NCBI GenBank assembly: GCA_018883975.1 | Contig: JAHLFD010000001.1 | Location: forward strand, 1-20,865 | Origin: Zhenhengia stercoravium | Lineage (GTDB): Bacteria > Bacillota > Clostridia > Lachnospirales > Cellulosilyticaceae | Reading direction: 5' to 3' | Length of the DNA stretch: 20,865 bases | Part shown: piece after piece, positions 8,133-15,599 of the stretch | Layout: every line of letters begins with the position of its first letter | Numbering within the stretch: the first letter of the stretch is position 1 | Program-made: the position numbers and the translations under genes | Notes under the pieces: generated by a model | The model's database searches: none | Told to the model about the DNA's origin: nothing | What the model saw: only the letters and a program-made list of their open reading frames with translations

Positions 8133-9014
8133 TCATTCTTTTTCTAAACCTCTAGCAAGATGAATCACTCCAAGCATTCCAGCCTGATTACCTAGTTCAG
8201 CTTGTTTTAAAACCACATTCTTAAAGCTTGGCATAATCTGAGTGTATAGTATTTCTTTCAATTTTTCTAGTATATAAGGTTGAGCAAGTACACCTCCTCC
8301 TAATACAACACATGGTGGATTAAATATATGAATAAGTGTAGTAAGCCCATATACCACTTCTTCTAACCATCCATTTACAATATCTTGAATAGCAGATTCA
8401 TCTATTCTTCCAAAAATTGCCCTACCACTACTTAAAGACTCATCATAAACCTTCGCTCTAGTAACTAATGCCGTTGTAGAAGCATATTTTTCATAGCATC
8501 CACTAAAATAATCGCCCTTTACCCTATCTTCAGGATGAATAATCATACTACCAAATTCCCCTGCCGAAAAAGCTGCTCCTGTGTAAACCTGCTTATTGAT
8601 TACAATAGCACCACCTACGCCTGTCCCATAAGTGAGGCATAAAAAATCATTAAATTCTCGCCCACCTCCAAAGTGTGCTTCTCCTATAGCTGCTGCATTC
8701 ACATCATTTTCTACTACTACAGGTACTTTAAAGCGCTCTTCTAACCTGTCTTTAATGCGCATACCTGTATAACCAGGAATATTTTCATTAGCATATCGAA
8801 TAAATCCCTCCTTAGAATCTACTTGACCTGCTGTACTAATTCCTATAGCATCAAAGCCCTCATATTCACTTATAAGCTCAATCGCTCTTTGAAGAACATG
8901 CTCCCCACCTTTTAGCGCCTCTGTATCACGTTCTTTTAAGTCTTCTAATACATTATCCACCCATAAACCACTCTTTATAGATGTCCCTCCTATATCTAGT
9001 GCTACGATTTTCAT
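8133..9014 (-). CDS. nanK: N-acetylmannosamine kinase, ROK family, lacking the zinc motif
   Basis: Phosphorylates ManNAc to ManNAc-6-phosphate. 293 aa from ATG 9014; the AGAGGGG site 8 nt upstream lies in the last codons of nanQ, so the genes are probably translationally coupled, and the 12 extra codons upstream are rejected. ROK features: ATP-binding DIGGTSIKSG at 7-16, catalytic Asp104 in VENDVNAAAIGEAHFGGG, GTGVGG at 130-135, and His160. The usual ROK zinc motif CxCGxxGCxE is degenerate: only GCYEKYAS (172-179, Cys173) remains, and the two first cysteines are Lys166 and Asp168. From family knowledge, NanK proteins without zinc exist (for example in Staphylococcus aureus), so activity is still expected. 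The ManNAc assignment rests on the nanE/nanA/nanQ context; other ROK kinases or repressors look alike, but no HTH is present. Confidence 0.87.
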   Translation of the reverse strand: MKIVALDIGGTSIKSGLWVDNVLEDLKERDTEALKGGEHVLQRAIELISEYEGFDAIGISTAGQVDSKEGFIRYANENIPGYTGMRIKDRLEERFKVPVVVENDVNAAAIGEAHFGGGREFNDFLCLTYGTGVGGAIVINKQVYTGAAFSAGEFGSMIIHPEDRVKGDYFSGCYEKYASTTALVTRAKVYDESLSSGRAIFGRIDESAIQDIVNGWLEEVVYGLTTLIHIFNPPCVVLGGGVLAQPYILEKLKEILYTQIMPSFKNVVLKQAELGNQAGMLGVIHLARGLEKE

Positions 9015-9019
9015 CTTTC

Positions 9020-9475
9020 TTACCCCTCTACAGCTACTTTTATAACACATTTTTTAAGAGCTCTTTCATCCTGACATGCTATACCAGGTTTATGCGCCTC
9101 TTCTGCCATACATACAACGAACCTCCCTGGCCCCATTATACATCTTACACTTGTACCTGATCTATAAAATCCTATATCCTTTCTTTCATCATACGATGTA
9201 ACCTCTTCTAAATCTCCTACAGCTATTTCTATAGCTTCTATACCTTCTAAGTCAATTTGTATATCCATATACTTTTTATGTACTTCAAAATAAATTTCAT
9301 CTTCTGATTTAGCCATAGCTTCCATTATATTAACAAAGACACGATGCTCATCTATATCCGTTCTTCCTAATGGTAGGGCATCTAAATCATGTTCCTTGAT
9401 AAATTTAATAGCTGTATCTAAATTTTTAGAAATACCTTCATAACGTTCTATATTTTTTAACAAATCATAAATCAT
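9020..9475 (-). CDS. nanQ: NanQ/YhcH-family N-acetylneuraminate anomerase (DUF386)
   Basis: YhcH/YjgK/YiaL family cupin. The Escherichia coli member NanQ speeds interconversion of sialic-acid anomers, which helps NanA use the anomer released or imported. 151 aa, the normal length for the family. Visible motifs are FEVHKKYMDIQ (Glu64, His66 as metal ligands), EGIEAI, RSGTSV and GPGRFVVCMAEEAHKP (His128). ATG at 9475 has AAAGGAG 9 nt upstream. It is first in the nanQ-nanK-rpiR group, 5 nt before nanK. A terminator separates it from nanE, and I see no convincing promoter in the 45-bp gap, so expression may depend on readthrough. Confidence 0.88.
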   Translation of the reverse strand: MIYDLLKNIERYEGISKNLDTAIKFIKEHDLDALPLGRTDIDEHRVFVNIMEAMAKSEDEIYFEVHKKYMDIQIDLEGIEAIEIAVGDLEEVTSYDERKDIGFYRSGTSVRCIMGPGRFVVCMAEEAHKPGIACQDERALKKCVIKVAVEG

Positions 9476-9517
9476 ATATTCTATCTCCTTTAATTAAAAC
9501 TATATTAGCTACTTTTA

Positions 9518-9548
9518 CGAAAAAATGATGAGGCATATGCCTCATCAT
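9518..9548 (-). terminator. Intrinsic terminator after nanE and the permease remnant
   Basis: Perfect palindrome at 9525-9548 with 12-bp arms (ATGATGAGGCAT / ATGCCTCATCAT), followed on the minus strand by a run of T. The stop codon of the permease remnant lies in the stem. It separates nanE from nanQ. Confidence 0.8.
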
Positions 9549-9724
9549 CCTTTAACAGCTCCCATTGTAATACCTTGAGTAAAGTATTTTTGGAAGCATA
9601 TAAATATTAATACACTAGTGGATAGCCTCTAGCGTTGCTCCAGCTATAATAACACTATAATTGGTTGCAAACTCAGCTTGTTTAGGAAGCGCCATAGCAT
9701 TGACTAAAAACCCATTTCCTTTAC
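9545..9724 (-). pseudogene. Remnant of a carbohydrate ABC transporter permease (MalG-type C-terminus), frameshifted
   Basis: Directly after the nanE stop, the minus strand encodes GFLVNAMALPKQAEFATNY then SVIIAGATLEAI, and after one reading-frame shift near 9615-9621, VLIFICFQKYFTQGITMG followed by AVKG and a TGA. This is the hallmark end of MalG/AraQ-type inner-membrane permeases (a Pro-rich turn, hydrophobic helix, Q-K/R-Y-F, G-x-x-x-GAVKG, stop). Only about the last 57 codons of an expected 270-300 remain. There is no start codon or ribosome binding site, and an in-frame TAG arises at the shift. The simplest reading is that an ABC transporter once lay between nanE and nanQ and was lost by a deletion that left this tail and its terminator. 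Confidence 0.85.
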
Positions 9725-10411
9725 CTACGCTTTAAGTGCTTCAACGTATTTTTTTGTAATGTCCATTGGTCTTGTAATGGCTGTACCAACCACTGCCGTA
9801 AATACGCCACAGTCCATTACTCTTTTTAATTGTTCTGGGCTCCAAATACCACCCTCACCTATAACTGGTTTACCACAATCTTTTACAAGTGCTTGAACTA
9901 AATCATAATTAGGTAAGCTTACCCCTTTTGTATAGTCAGTATATCCATGCAAAGTTGTTCCGATAAAATCAAACCCAATCTCTGCTGCATGCATACCTTC
10001 TTCATAATTTGAGCAATCTGCCATAAAGAGTTGATCTTTATAAAGTGTTCTTACCTCTTTAAAGAATTCATCTAGAGTTTTACCATCTGGTCTTATTCTA
10101 TCAGTGGCATCTATATCAATAATATCTACACCACATTCTACAAGTGCCTGGACTTCTTTTAAAGTTGGAGTAATATATACCTTTGAATCTTCATACTCCT
10201 CTTTAATAATACCTATAATAGGAAGGTCTACCACCTTCTTAATCTCTGTAATATCTTCTATTGTATTTGCTCTAATCCCAACAGCACCACCTAAATAGGC
10301 TGCATAGGCCATTCTAGACATAATATAAGAACTATGTAAAGGTTCATTTTCAAGAGCTTGGCATGATACCACTAGTCCACCTTTAAGTTTTTCTAATATT
10401 GACTGTGTCAC
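9725..10411 (-). CDS. nanE: N-acetylmannosamine-6-phosphate 2-epimerase
   Basis: Converts ManNAc-6-phosphate to GlcNAc-6-phosphate, which then enters amino-sugar catabolism (nagA/nagB are not in the window). 228 aa, normal length for this TIM-barrel family. Motifs: GAVGIRANTIEDI (42-54), PIIGIIKEEY with the catalytic Lys70, IIDIDATDRIRPDG (97-110), MADCSN, GTTLHGYT, and GEGGI with Glu186, then VVGTAITRP near the end. The start is GTG at 10411, with GGAGG about 7 nt upstream. It is divergent from nanA across 308 bp. Its TAG stop (9725-9727) abuts the permease remnant, so the gene itself survived intact right at the deletion edge. Confidence 0.95.
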   Translation of the reverse strand: MTQSILEKLKGGLVVSCQALENEPLHSSYIMSRMAYAAYLGGAVGIRANTIEDITEIKKVVDLPIIGIIKEEYEDSKVYITPTLKEVQALVECGVDIIDIDATDRIRPDGKTLDEFFKEVRTLYKDQLFMADCSNYEEGMHAAEIGFDFIGTTLHGYTDYTKGVSLPNYDLVQALVKDCGKPVIGEGGIWSPEQLKRVMDCGVFTAVVGTAITRPMDITKKYVEALKA

Positions 10412-10582
10412 AGCTCTTCCTCCTTCAGAATTATATATTTTCTTCTGAATAAATGGTAATATAAAAAAAAGTTTTTTTCAATAGTTCTCGGAAATTTTTT
10501 TCCTTTTTTCTTGCCGTATTTATTTATTTTATACTATTTCTTTCTAGTTTTAATCTTCACCTATGAACTTTTTATCTAACCT

Positions 10583-10629
10583 AGAAAATTATTTTCTTTT
10601 TTCTAATTTGTATTTGCTAAATTAGAAAA
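10583..10629. promoter_or_regulatory. Two inverted repeats upstream of nanA (candidate operator)
   Basis: AGAAAATTATTTTCT (10583-10597) is a perfect palindrome around one base. Next to it, TTTTCTAATTT (10599-10609) and AAATTAGAAAA (10619-10629) are perfect 11-bp arms with a 9-nt spacer, so the arm centres are 20 bp, or two helical turns, apart. They lie 16 bp upstream of the nanA -35. The 9-mer CTAAATTAG inside the second arm also occurs upstream of the sialidase at 5571-5579. This fits a dimeric or tetrameric regulator such as the RpiR protein, by inference. Confidence 0.5.
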
Positions 10630-10644
10630 TTTTTTCTCTTTTTA

Positions 10645-10673
10645 TTGATTTCCAATTTTAGTGATGCTATGAT
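10645..10673 (+). promoter_or_regulatory. nanA promoter
   Basis: TTGATT (10645-10650) and TATGAT (10668-10673) are spaced by exactly 17 bp. Inferred start is near 10680, giving a leader of about 40 nt that includes AGGGGG before the ATG at 10720. Confidence 0.6.
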
Positions 10674-10719
10674 AATTTTATGATATATTTCTAACCTATA
10701 AAAATCAGGGGGCTCTAAA

Positions 10720-11637
10720 ATGTCAAAATATAATACTTCTCAATTTAGAAATGTAACTATCGCACTTAATACACCTTTTACTTCTACAGGTGATATTGAT
10801 CTTAAAGCAACGAAGGCACTTACTCGCTACTATATTAATAAAGGTGTTAAAAACATGTATGTATGTGGCAGTACAGGTGAAGGTTTCTTACTTGACCATG
10901 ATGAACGCAAACAGGTTGTGGAAGCAGTAATAGATGAAGCCGGTAAAGAAATGAATATTATTGTTCATGTAGGTACACCTTCTAGCAGACACGCTGCTGA
11001 ACTAGCTAAACATGCTGAAGAAGTTGGCGCTGCTGCTACTTCTGCTGTACCTTGTGTTTACTATAGACCAAGTGAAGAAAGTGTTTACCGTCACTGGAGC
11101 ACTATTACTGAAGCAGCTGACCTTCCTTTCTTTATCTACAATATTCCTCAGCTTACAGGCTTTAATCTTTCTATGAACTTATTTAATCGTATGCTTGAAA
11201 ACGAGCGTGTTGCAGGGATAAAAAATTCCTCTGAACCTTGCCATGACATTTTACGTTTTAAACAAGCAGGTGGTAAAGACTTCATCGTTTTCAACGGTCC
11301 TGATGAACAATATTTAGCAGGTCGTTTAATGGGTGCTGATGCTGGTATCGGTGGCACATATGGTGCCATGCCAGAGCTTTACCTTAAACTAGAAGAACTC
11401 ATTGTACGTGGTGAAATTGCTAAAGCTCAAGAGCTACAAAATACAATCACTGCATTTATTTATCGCCTTTGCAGCTTCCCATCTATGTATGGTGCATGCA
11501 AAACAATTATCGGCTTAGATGGCTGTCCAATAGGTGATCCAAGACTTCCATTCTTACCAGTTTCACCAGAAGATCCAGCCATTATTGCACTTTATAAAGA
11601 TATTCGCGCTGCTGTAGAAGCAAGCAAAGCACTCTAA
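10720..11637 (+). CDS. nanA: N-acetylneuraminate lyase
   Basis: Class I aldolase of the DHDPS/NAL family that splits N-acetylneuraminate into ManNAc and pyruvate in the cytoplasm. 305 aa with the usual family length. Motifs: CGSTGEGFLLDHDERK (GSTGE at 50-54), YYRPSEES, FFIYNIP with Tyr140, GIKNSS with the Schiff-base Lys168, and GIGGTYGAMPELYLKL (209 on). GFLL after GSTGE and the GTYG motif match sialate lyase rather than dihydrodipicolinate synthase. AGGGGG is placed 8 nt before the ATG. It is monocistronic, between its own promoter and a terminator, and divergent from nanE with inverted repeats between, which suggests joint control of both directions. Confidence 0.95.
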   Translation: MSKYNTSQFRNVTIALNTPFTSTGDIDLKATKALTRYYINKGVKNMYVCGSTGEGFLLDHDERKQVVEAVIDEAGKEMNIIVHVGTPSSRHAAELAKHAEEVGAAATSAVPCVYYRPSEESVYRHWSTITEAADLPFFIYNIPQLTGFNLSMNLFNRMLENERVAGIKNSSEPCHDILRFKQAGGKDFIVFNGPDEQYLAGRLMGADAGIGGTYGAMPELYLKLEELIVRGEIAKAQELQNTITAFIYRLCSFPSMYGACKTIIGLDGCPIGDPRLPFLPVSPEDPAIIALYKDIRAAVEASKAL

Positions 11638-11660
11638 TATACTAGATGTGCGTATCTATG

Positions 11661-11707
11661 AAAAAGAGAAGTACAACTCATTTACTGAGTTCTACTTCTC
11701 TTTTTTA
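11661..11707. terminator. Bidirectional intrinsic terminator, nanA / oleate hydratase
   Basis: Arms of 20 nt (AAAAAGAGAAGTACAACTCA and its complement with one mismatch), a 5-nt loop and a T-run, placed between two convergent genes. Confidence 0.9.
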
Positions 11708-11740
11708 TTTAATATACTTTCATGCTTCCTTCCTCATCTT

Positions 11741-13531
11741 CTATTTATAAGATGTTTTTAGAGCTTCTTTTAAAACCTTTGGATCCTTCTTATATGGTGT
11801 TACCGGACATATCTTTTTATCTTTTACATCAAATAAAGTATATACTGCAATACGTGCAGCCCTTACAGAGTATTCTTCTGTAAAGACCATATCCTCTGGA
11901 ATTTCTACAAACTGACTAATCATAGCAAAGTTAGTAGAACCTTCTGGGACAACCTTTGGACGATCTGTCATTTTACGAGGTTGGAACTGAGAATCAATAT
12001 AAGGCATCATACATGGAATTACGTTAATAATCGTTTCTAAAATCTCTTCCTGCTTATCTTCTAAGTGTAAATGATGTAAAAGTTCTATAAGAATCTCTTT
12101 ACCCGTACATTCACGCATTGGTTTTTGCACATAATCCCCCATACGATCTGTATAAAGGCCATATCCCCAGAAAATAGTTGTATCCATTGCTTGCGCCTTA
12201 AAGTGTGGCTGAGCTGCTACAACAATACTCATTAACCAGTTAGAATCTTTAAAAGTCATTAGAGCACCACTACCTGGTATATTACCTGAGAATTGTTCAA
12301 TAAGTTTAAGGAGCTTATTGCCCTTACATGTTACAGTAAAGCTTTCCCAGTTCGTTTCTTCTGGATAGTCAAAGAAAGGACTAGGATCACCTAAATTCGG
12401 TTTCTTTCTTGCTACCTTCTTCCAAAGTTTAGCCGAAATTGGATCCTCAGGTTTATATTCTGGCGCAGTATGAAGATTACCTAAGGTAGCACTATCTGTC
12501 ATAGAGCCATTGGTCATAATACATACATCACCTTTATTTAATTTAATGACCTTTTCACCTTCTGAATCTTCAATGTAAAGCGCTGTAGCTGTAATACCTT
12601 CACCATCTGCAAATTCAATATCTGTTACAGTAGCATTAATGCTGAAATCTACCTGATGAGCATCTAAATAAGCCTTAAGTGGAAGAATAACAGATTCATA
12701 TTGATTATAAGGGGTACGTGTTACACCTTCTAACGTTTCAATACGAGAGAACTCAAAAATCATACGATTCATATAACGTTTAAATTCAAATAAGCTTGAC
12801 CATTTTTGGAAAGCAAAAGTAGTCTGCCACATATACCAGAAATTTGTTTCAAAGAAATGAGGTGTATGAGCGAACCACTCTTCTATAGTCATATCATCTA
12901 GCTTTTCTTCTGGCGTAATCATAAGCTTACCTAAGGCCATACGGTCAGCTTGATTAAAGCCCATACTCTTCACATCTACGATTTTACCATTTTTATCAAC
13001 GAGACGTGCCTGAGCATGTGTTGGGTGATGGTGGTCGAAGTTTAAAATCTCCTCTGTAACACTCATTCCTGGCATATCTAAAGATGGAATACTAGAAAAA
13101 AGTTCCCAGAAGTTCTCATAGGTTTCTTCATTAAGCATTCTTCCCCCGCGGCATACAAATCCATCAGCTTCACTACCTGCACCGTCATTGCTACCACCTA
13201 GAATATGCAATCCTTCTATAATATGAATATTTTCGCCTTTAAAATGGCAGTCTCTTATAAGGTAAGCTGCACCTGCTAAAGATGCTAAACCACCGCCAAT
13301 AAAGTATACTTCTCTATCTCCATAGTCCTCATATTGAAGTGTATTAAGCTGTTTTTGAGCTATTTTACAAGTTTGATTATTTTTACTACTCTTAACAGCA
13401 AGGGTTGCAAGTGCTGCGCCACCTGCTATTGCACCTACCGTCAATAAAGCCATATTAGTATTATTTCTAGATTTTCTATTAAATCTTTTTATCGCTTTTT
13501 TATAAGCTTTTTTGTAATGCTTTTTATTCAT
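11741..13531 (-). CDS. ohyA: Oleate hydratase with N-terminal membrane anchor
   Basis: FAD-dependent hydratase of unsaturated fatty acids (formerly myosin-cross-reactive antigen family), turning oleate into 10-hydroxystearate; in other bacteria this detoxifies host fatty acids. 596 aa. Core motifs: VYFIGGGLASLAGAAYL (FAD-binding, about 75-91), GGSNDGAG (112-119), RGGRMLNEETYENFWELF (128-145) holding the family's conserved active-site acidic residue, and RTPYNQYESVILPLKAYL. Unlike the usual cytosolic family members, residues 1-25 are strongly basic and 27-46 form a hydrophobic, Gly/Ala-rich helix (MALLTVGAIAGGAALATLAV), so the enzyme is probably tethered to the membrane with the catalytic part facing the cytoplasm. 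ATG 13531 has GGAGGG 6-7 nt upstream. Monocistronic. Confidence 0.93.
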   Translation of the reverse strand: MNKKHYKKAYKKAIKRFNRKSRNNTNMALLTVGAIAGGAALATLAVKSSKNNQTCKIAQKQLNTLQYEDYGDREVYFIGGGLASLAGAAYLIRDCHFKGENIHIIEGLHILGGSNDGAGSEADGFVCRGGRMLNEETYENFWELFSSIPSLDMPGMSVTEEILNFDHHHPTHAQARLVDKNGKIVDVKSMGFNQADRMALGKLMITPEEKLDDMTIEEWFAHTPHFFETNFWYMWQTTFAFQKWSSLFEFKRYMNRMIFEFSRIETLEGVTRTPYNQYESVILPLKAYLDAHQVDFSINATVTDIEFADGEGITATALYIEDSEGEKVIKLNKGDVCIMTNGSMTDSATLGNLHTAPEYKPEDPISAKLWKKVARKKPNLGDPSPFFDYPEETNWESFTVTCKGNKLLKLIEQFSGNIPGSGALMTFKDSNWLMSIVVAAQPHFKAQAMDTTIFWGYGLYTDRMGDYVQKPMRECTGKEILIELLHHLHLEDKQEEILETIINVIPCMMPYIDSQFQPRKMTDRPKVVPEGSTNFAMISQFVEIPEDMVFTEEYSVRAARIAVYTLFDVKDKKICPVTPYKKDPKVLKEALKTSYK

Positions 13532-13604
13532 TTCAAACCCTCCATCTTCTATAAGCGTGCCTAAAACTTTTAAGTCATACTAGATATAGCTTAAACAATC
13601 TTCT

Positions 13605-13624
13605 ATTCAATTATGCAGTTGCAT
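13605..13624 (-). promoter_or_regulatory. Possible oleate hydratase promoter with adjacent palindrome
   Basis: On the minus strand TTGAAT (13605-13610) is followed after 16 bp by TATATC, a weak promoter match. Immediately upstream, ATGCAGTTGCAT (13613-13624) is a palindrome with a 2-nt centre, extended by AAT/ATT flanks, and could be an operator. Both calls are tentative. Confidence 0.3.
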
Positions 13625-13708
13625 TATTTCATCCAAAAAGTTATTATTCCTATTCTGACCTCACTTTTTATAAAATAGGTTTTATTCAAAACTATTCTGA
13701 CAATATAG

Positions 13709-13734
13709 TTTTAAGTATGAAAAAATACTTAAAA
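13709..13734. repeat. Inverted repeat upstream of the ArsB/NhaD-type transporter gene
   Basis: Perfect 10-bp arms TTTTAAGTAT and ATACTTAAAA are separated by GAAAAA, 65 bp before the transporter ATG. Just upstream, the 10-mer CTATTCTGAC is repeated at 13650-13659 and 13692-13701, 42 bp apart (four helical turns). I could not place a clear promoter here. The elements may be regulatory. Confidence 0.4.
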
Positions 13735-13798
13735 ACAAATCCTATAAAAAGATTAATTTTTAGAGACATCATGTAAACTCTTGAAAGGAGTACACTTT

Positions 13799-15067
13799 AT
13801 GAACGTTACTCAAATTATAGCTATTTTAATTTTTCTCGTTGTTCTCTTTTGTATTATTACTGAGAAAATCAACCGTACAGTAGCTGCTATGAGTGGAGCC
13901 ATTTTAATGGTATTACTTAAAATTTTACCTGCTCCTAACGCTATTGGTTATATTGACTTTAATACAATAGGCGTACTTATCGGCATGATGCTTGTTGTGT
14001 CTATTGTCAAAAACTCCGGCCTGTTTGAATATATAGCCATTTATACGGCAAAAAAAGCTAAAGGAGATGCTTGGAAAATCCTTATTAGCTTCGCTATTAT
14101 TACAGCAGTCTTATCTGCTACTCTTGATAATGTTACGACTGTCTTACTTATTGGTCCCATGACTTTAGTTATTACACAAATTCTTGAACTTAACCCTATA
14201 CCGTTTCTTATTACAGAAATATTAGCCTCTAATATTGGAGGCACTTCTACTTTAATAGGTGACCCTCCTAATATTATGATTGGTAGTGCTGCCGGGCTTA
14301 GTTTCAATGATTTTCTTACTCATACAGGACCAGCTGCTCTTGTTATTCTCATTGTTACTATTGCTATTTTGTACTTCTTATACCGCAAAGATTTAATGGT
14401 AGATGATAAATATAAGGAAGAAATTTTAGCATTAGATGAGAAAAAAACTATAAAAGACAAACCCTTACTCATTAAAAGTCTTATTGTTATGGCACTTATT
14501 TTAATAGGGTTTGTGACACATCAATCATTAGATCTTGAATCTAGTACAGTAGCTTTAACTGGTGCTGTCATCCTTCTACTTATTGGTAAACAAGATGTAG
14601 AAGAGATTATCTGCGGCATAGAATGGCCTACCATTGCCTTTTTTGCAAGTCTCTTTGTCCTTGTTGGAGGACTTGAAGAAGTAGGTATTATTCATAGCCT
14701 TGCAATTTGGCTCATCGACCTTACATCAGGCAGACCAATTATGACTATGATCTTACTCCTTTGGTTAGCAGCTATTGTATCTTCTTTCTTAGACAATATC
14801 CCATTTGTTGCTACACTTATTCCACTCATTTTAACAATGGGTACTCAAGGGATTGATATTAGACCACTTTGGTGGGCCGTATCTCTTGGCGCCTGTCTAG
14901 GTGGAAATGGTACACTTATTGGTGCTTCTGCTAACGTCGTGCTGGCTAATATTGGTGAACGTAATGGCTATAAAATCTCATTTGGAAAATACTTCAAAGT
15001 AGGCTTTCCGCTTATGATTCTTTCCATTATTATCTCTACTGTTTATTTACTTCTTTTTTTTACCTAA
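13799..15067 (+). CDS. ArsB/NhaD-type (SLC13-like) ion transporter
   Basis: Polytopic membrane transporter, 422 aa and about 11-12 hydrophobic segments, in the IT superfamily (ArsB, NhaD, P-protein). The two repeat halves are clear: first half SATLDNVTTVLLIGP then NIGGTSTLIGDPPNIMIG (145-162); second half SSFLDNIPFVATLIP (328-342) then LGGNGTLIGASANVVLAN (367-384). These DN and GGT/GNGT...NP/AN motifs are the re-entrant substrate sites of the family. The substrate cannot be told from sequence: sodium/proton exchange, arsenite or organic anions are all possible, and no ars genes are near. ATG 13799 has AAAGGAG 8 nt upstream; the in-frame ATG at 13781 lacks one. It is followed 27 nt later by the 152-aa gene, probably one operon. 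Confidence 0.88.
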   Translation: MNVTQIIAILIFLVVLFCIITEKINRTVAAMSGAILMVLLKILPAPNAIGYIDFNTIGVLIGMMLVVSIVKNSGLFEYIAIYTAKKAKGDAWKILISFAIITAVLSATLDNVTTVLLIGPMTLVITQILELNPIPFLITEILASNIGGTSTLIGDPPNIMIGSAAGLSFNDFLTHTGPAALVILIVTIAILYFLYRKDLMVDDKYKEEILALDEKKTIKDKPLLIKSLIVMALILIGFVTHQSLDLESSTVALTGAVILLLIGKQDVEEIICGIEWPTIAFFASLFVLVGGLEEVGIIHSLAIWLIDLTSGRPIMTMILLLWLAAIVSSFLDNIPFVATLIPLILTMGTQGIDIRPLWWAVSLGACLGGNGTLIGASANVVLANIGERNGYKISFGKYFKVGFPLMILSIIISTVYLLLFFT

Positions 15068-15094
15068 ATTCTATAATGAAAAGGATGTGTTATT

Positions 15095-15553
15095 ATGAAT
15101 GCTTCATCTGTTAAAGGTGATACCATTGAGGCAAGACTTAGATGCCTCGGTGCTGATAGTGTTCAACAGGTACAGGGCATTTTGTACTTTGTAACCTTTA
15201 AAGAAGGAGACCATGAAGTCTCCTACTCTTATAATATAAATGGTAAAAATAAATATTTTCTTCAACGTATTAAACCTTACCCTCTCCCTGAAGGTATCTT
15301 CTCTGACGAAGAGCAAGTTGTAGAATTTATTAAACGTGACCTTAAGAAATTTAGAAATGCCCAACATAGTCACAACTTTGCTCAATTTATACATGTTACG
15401 AATATGATTGGTGAAACAACCAAAGAAATTGAAACATTCTTTTTAAACTATAATGTAGATAAAGAATGCCTAGATGAACTCTCCCAAGAGTTAAATGCTA
15501 TCCACCAAATTATTTCTAATGCTAAAAAACGTAGTGCCCATATTATTGTTTAA
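15095..15553 (+). CDS. Unrecognised 152-aa soluble protein in operon with the transporter
   Basis: I do not recognise this family. The product is 152 aa with no signal peptide or membrane helix. The first half (about 1-75) alternates beta-strand-like segments (VQGILYFVTFK, HEVSYSYNINGKNKYFLQRI). The second half is mainly helical (SDEEQVVEFIKRDLKKF; then an amphipathic stretch ending NAIHQIISNAKK). The start ATG has AAAAGGATG 7 nt upstream. It begins 27 nt after the transporter stop and ends at a shared terminator, so it is probably coexpressed with the transporter, perhaps as a cytoplasmic partner. The function is unknown. Confidence 0.75.
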   Translation: MNASSVKGDTIEARLRCLGADSVQQVQGILYFVTFKEGDHEVSYSYNINGKNKYFLQRIKPYPLPEGIFSDEEQVVEFIKRDLKKFRNAQHSHNFAQFIHVTNMIGETTKEIETFFLNYNVDKECLDELSQELNAIHQIISNAKKRSAHIIV

Positions 15554-15597
15554 GATATAAAGGCTATCACTTTTATGTGACAGCCTTTATATCTTTT
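15553..15597. terminator. Bidirectional intrinsic terminator after the transporter operon
   Basis: AAGATATAAAGGCTATCAC pairs with GTGACAGCCTTTATATCTT (one mismatch, which is a G-U pair in the minus-strand transcript), with loop TTTTAT and flanking T/A runs. It serves the 152-aa gene and the convergent truncated DUF218 gene. Confidence 0.9.
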
Positions 15598-15599
15598 TA

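Larger units (their letters stand above)
10412..10719. other. 308-bp divergent intergenic region nanE / nanA
   Basis: No gene seen. Very AT-rich. It contains the nanA promoter and two inverted repeats at 10583-10629, described separately. For nanE a possible minus-strand promoter (TTACCA, 18 bp, TATAAT at 10430-10435) would place the start only about 12 nt before the GTG, so it is doubtful. Confidence 0.6.

Noticed and set aside
10430..10460. Possible nanE promoter with a perfect TATAAT
   Set aside because: It would start transcription about 12 nt before the GTG, inside the ribosome binding site region, and the -35 is poor; the true promoter is probably farther upstream.
11148..11369. Minus-strand 73-codon frame within nanA
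   Set aside because: Antisense to a fully conserved nanA region; no initiation signal.
14041..14307. Minus-strand 88-codon frame within the transporter
   Set aside because: Antisense to the diagnostic transporter motifs at 145-162; a frame shadow.
15104..15394. Minus-strand 96-codon frame
   Set aside because: Shadow of the 152-aa plus-strand gene, which has a ribosome binding site and operon context.
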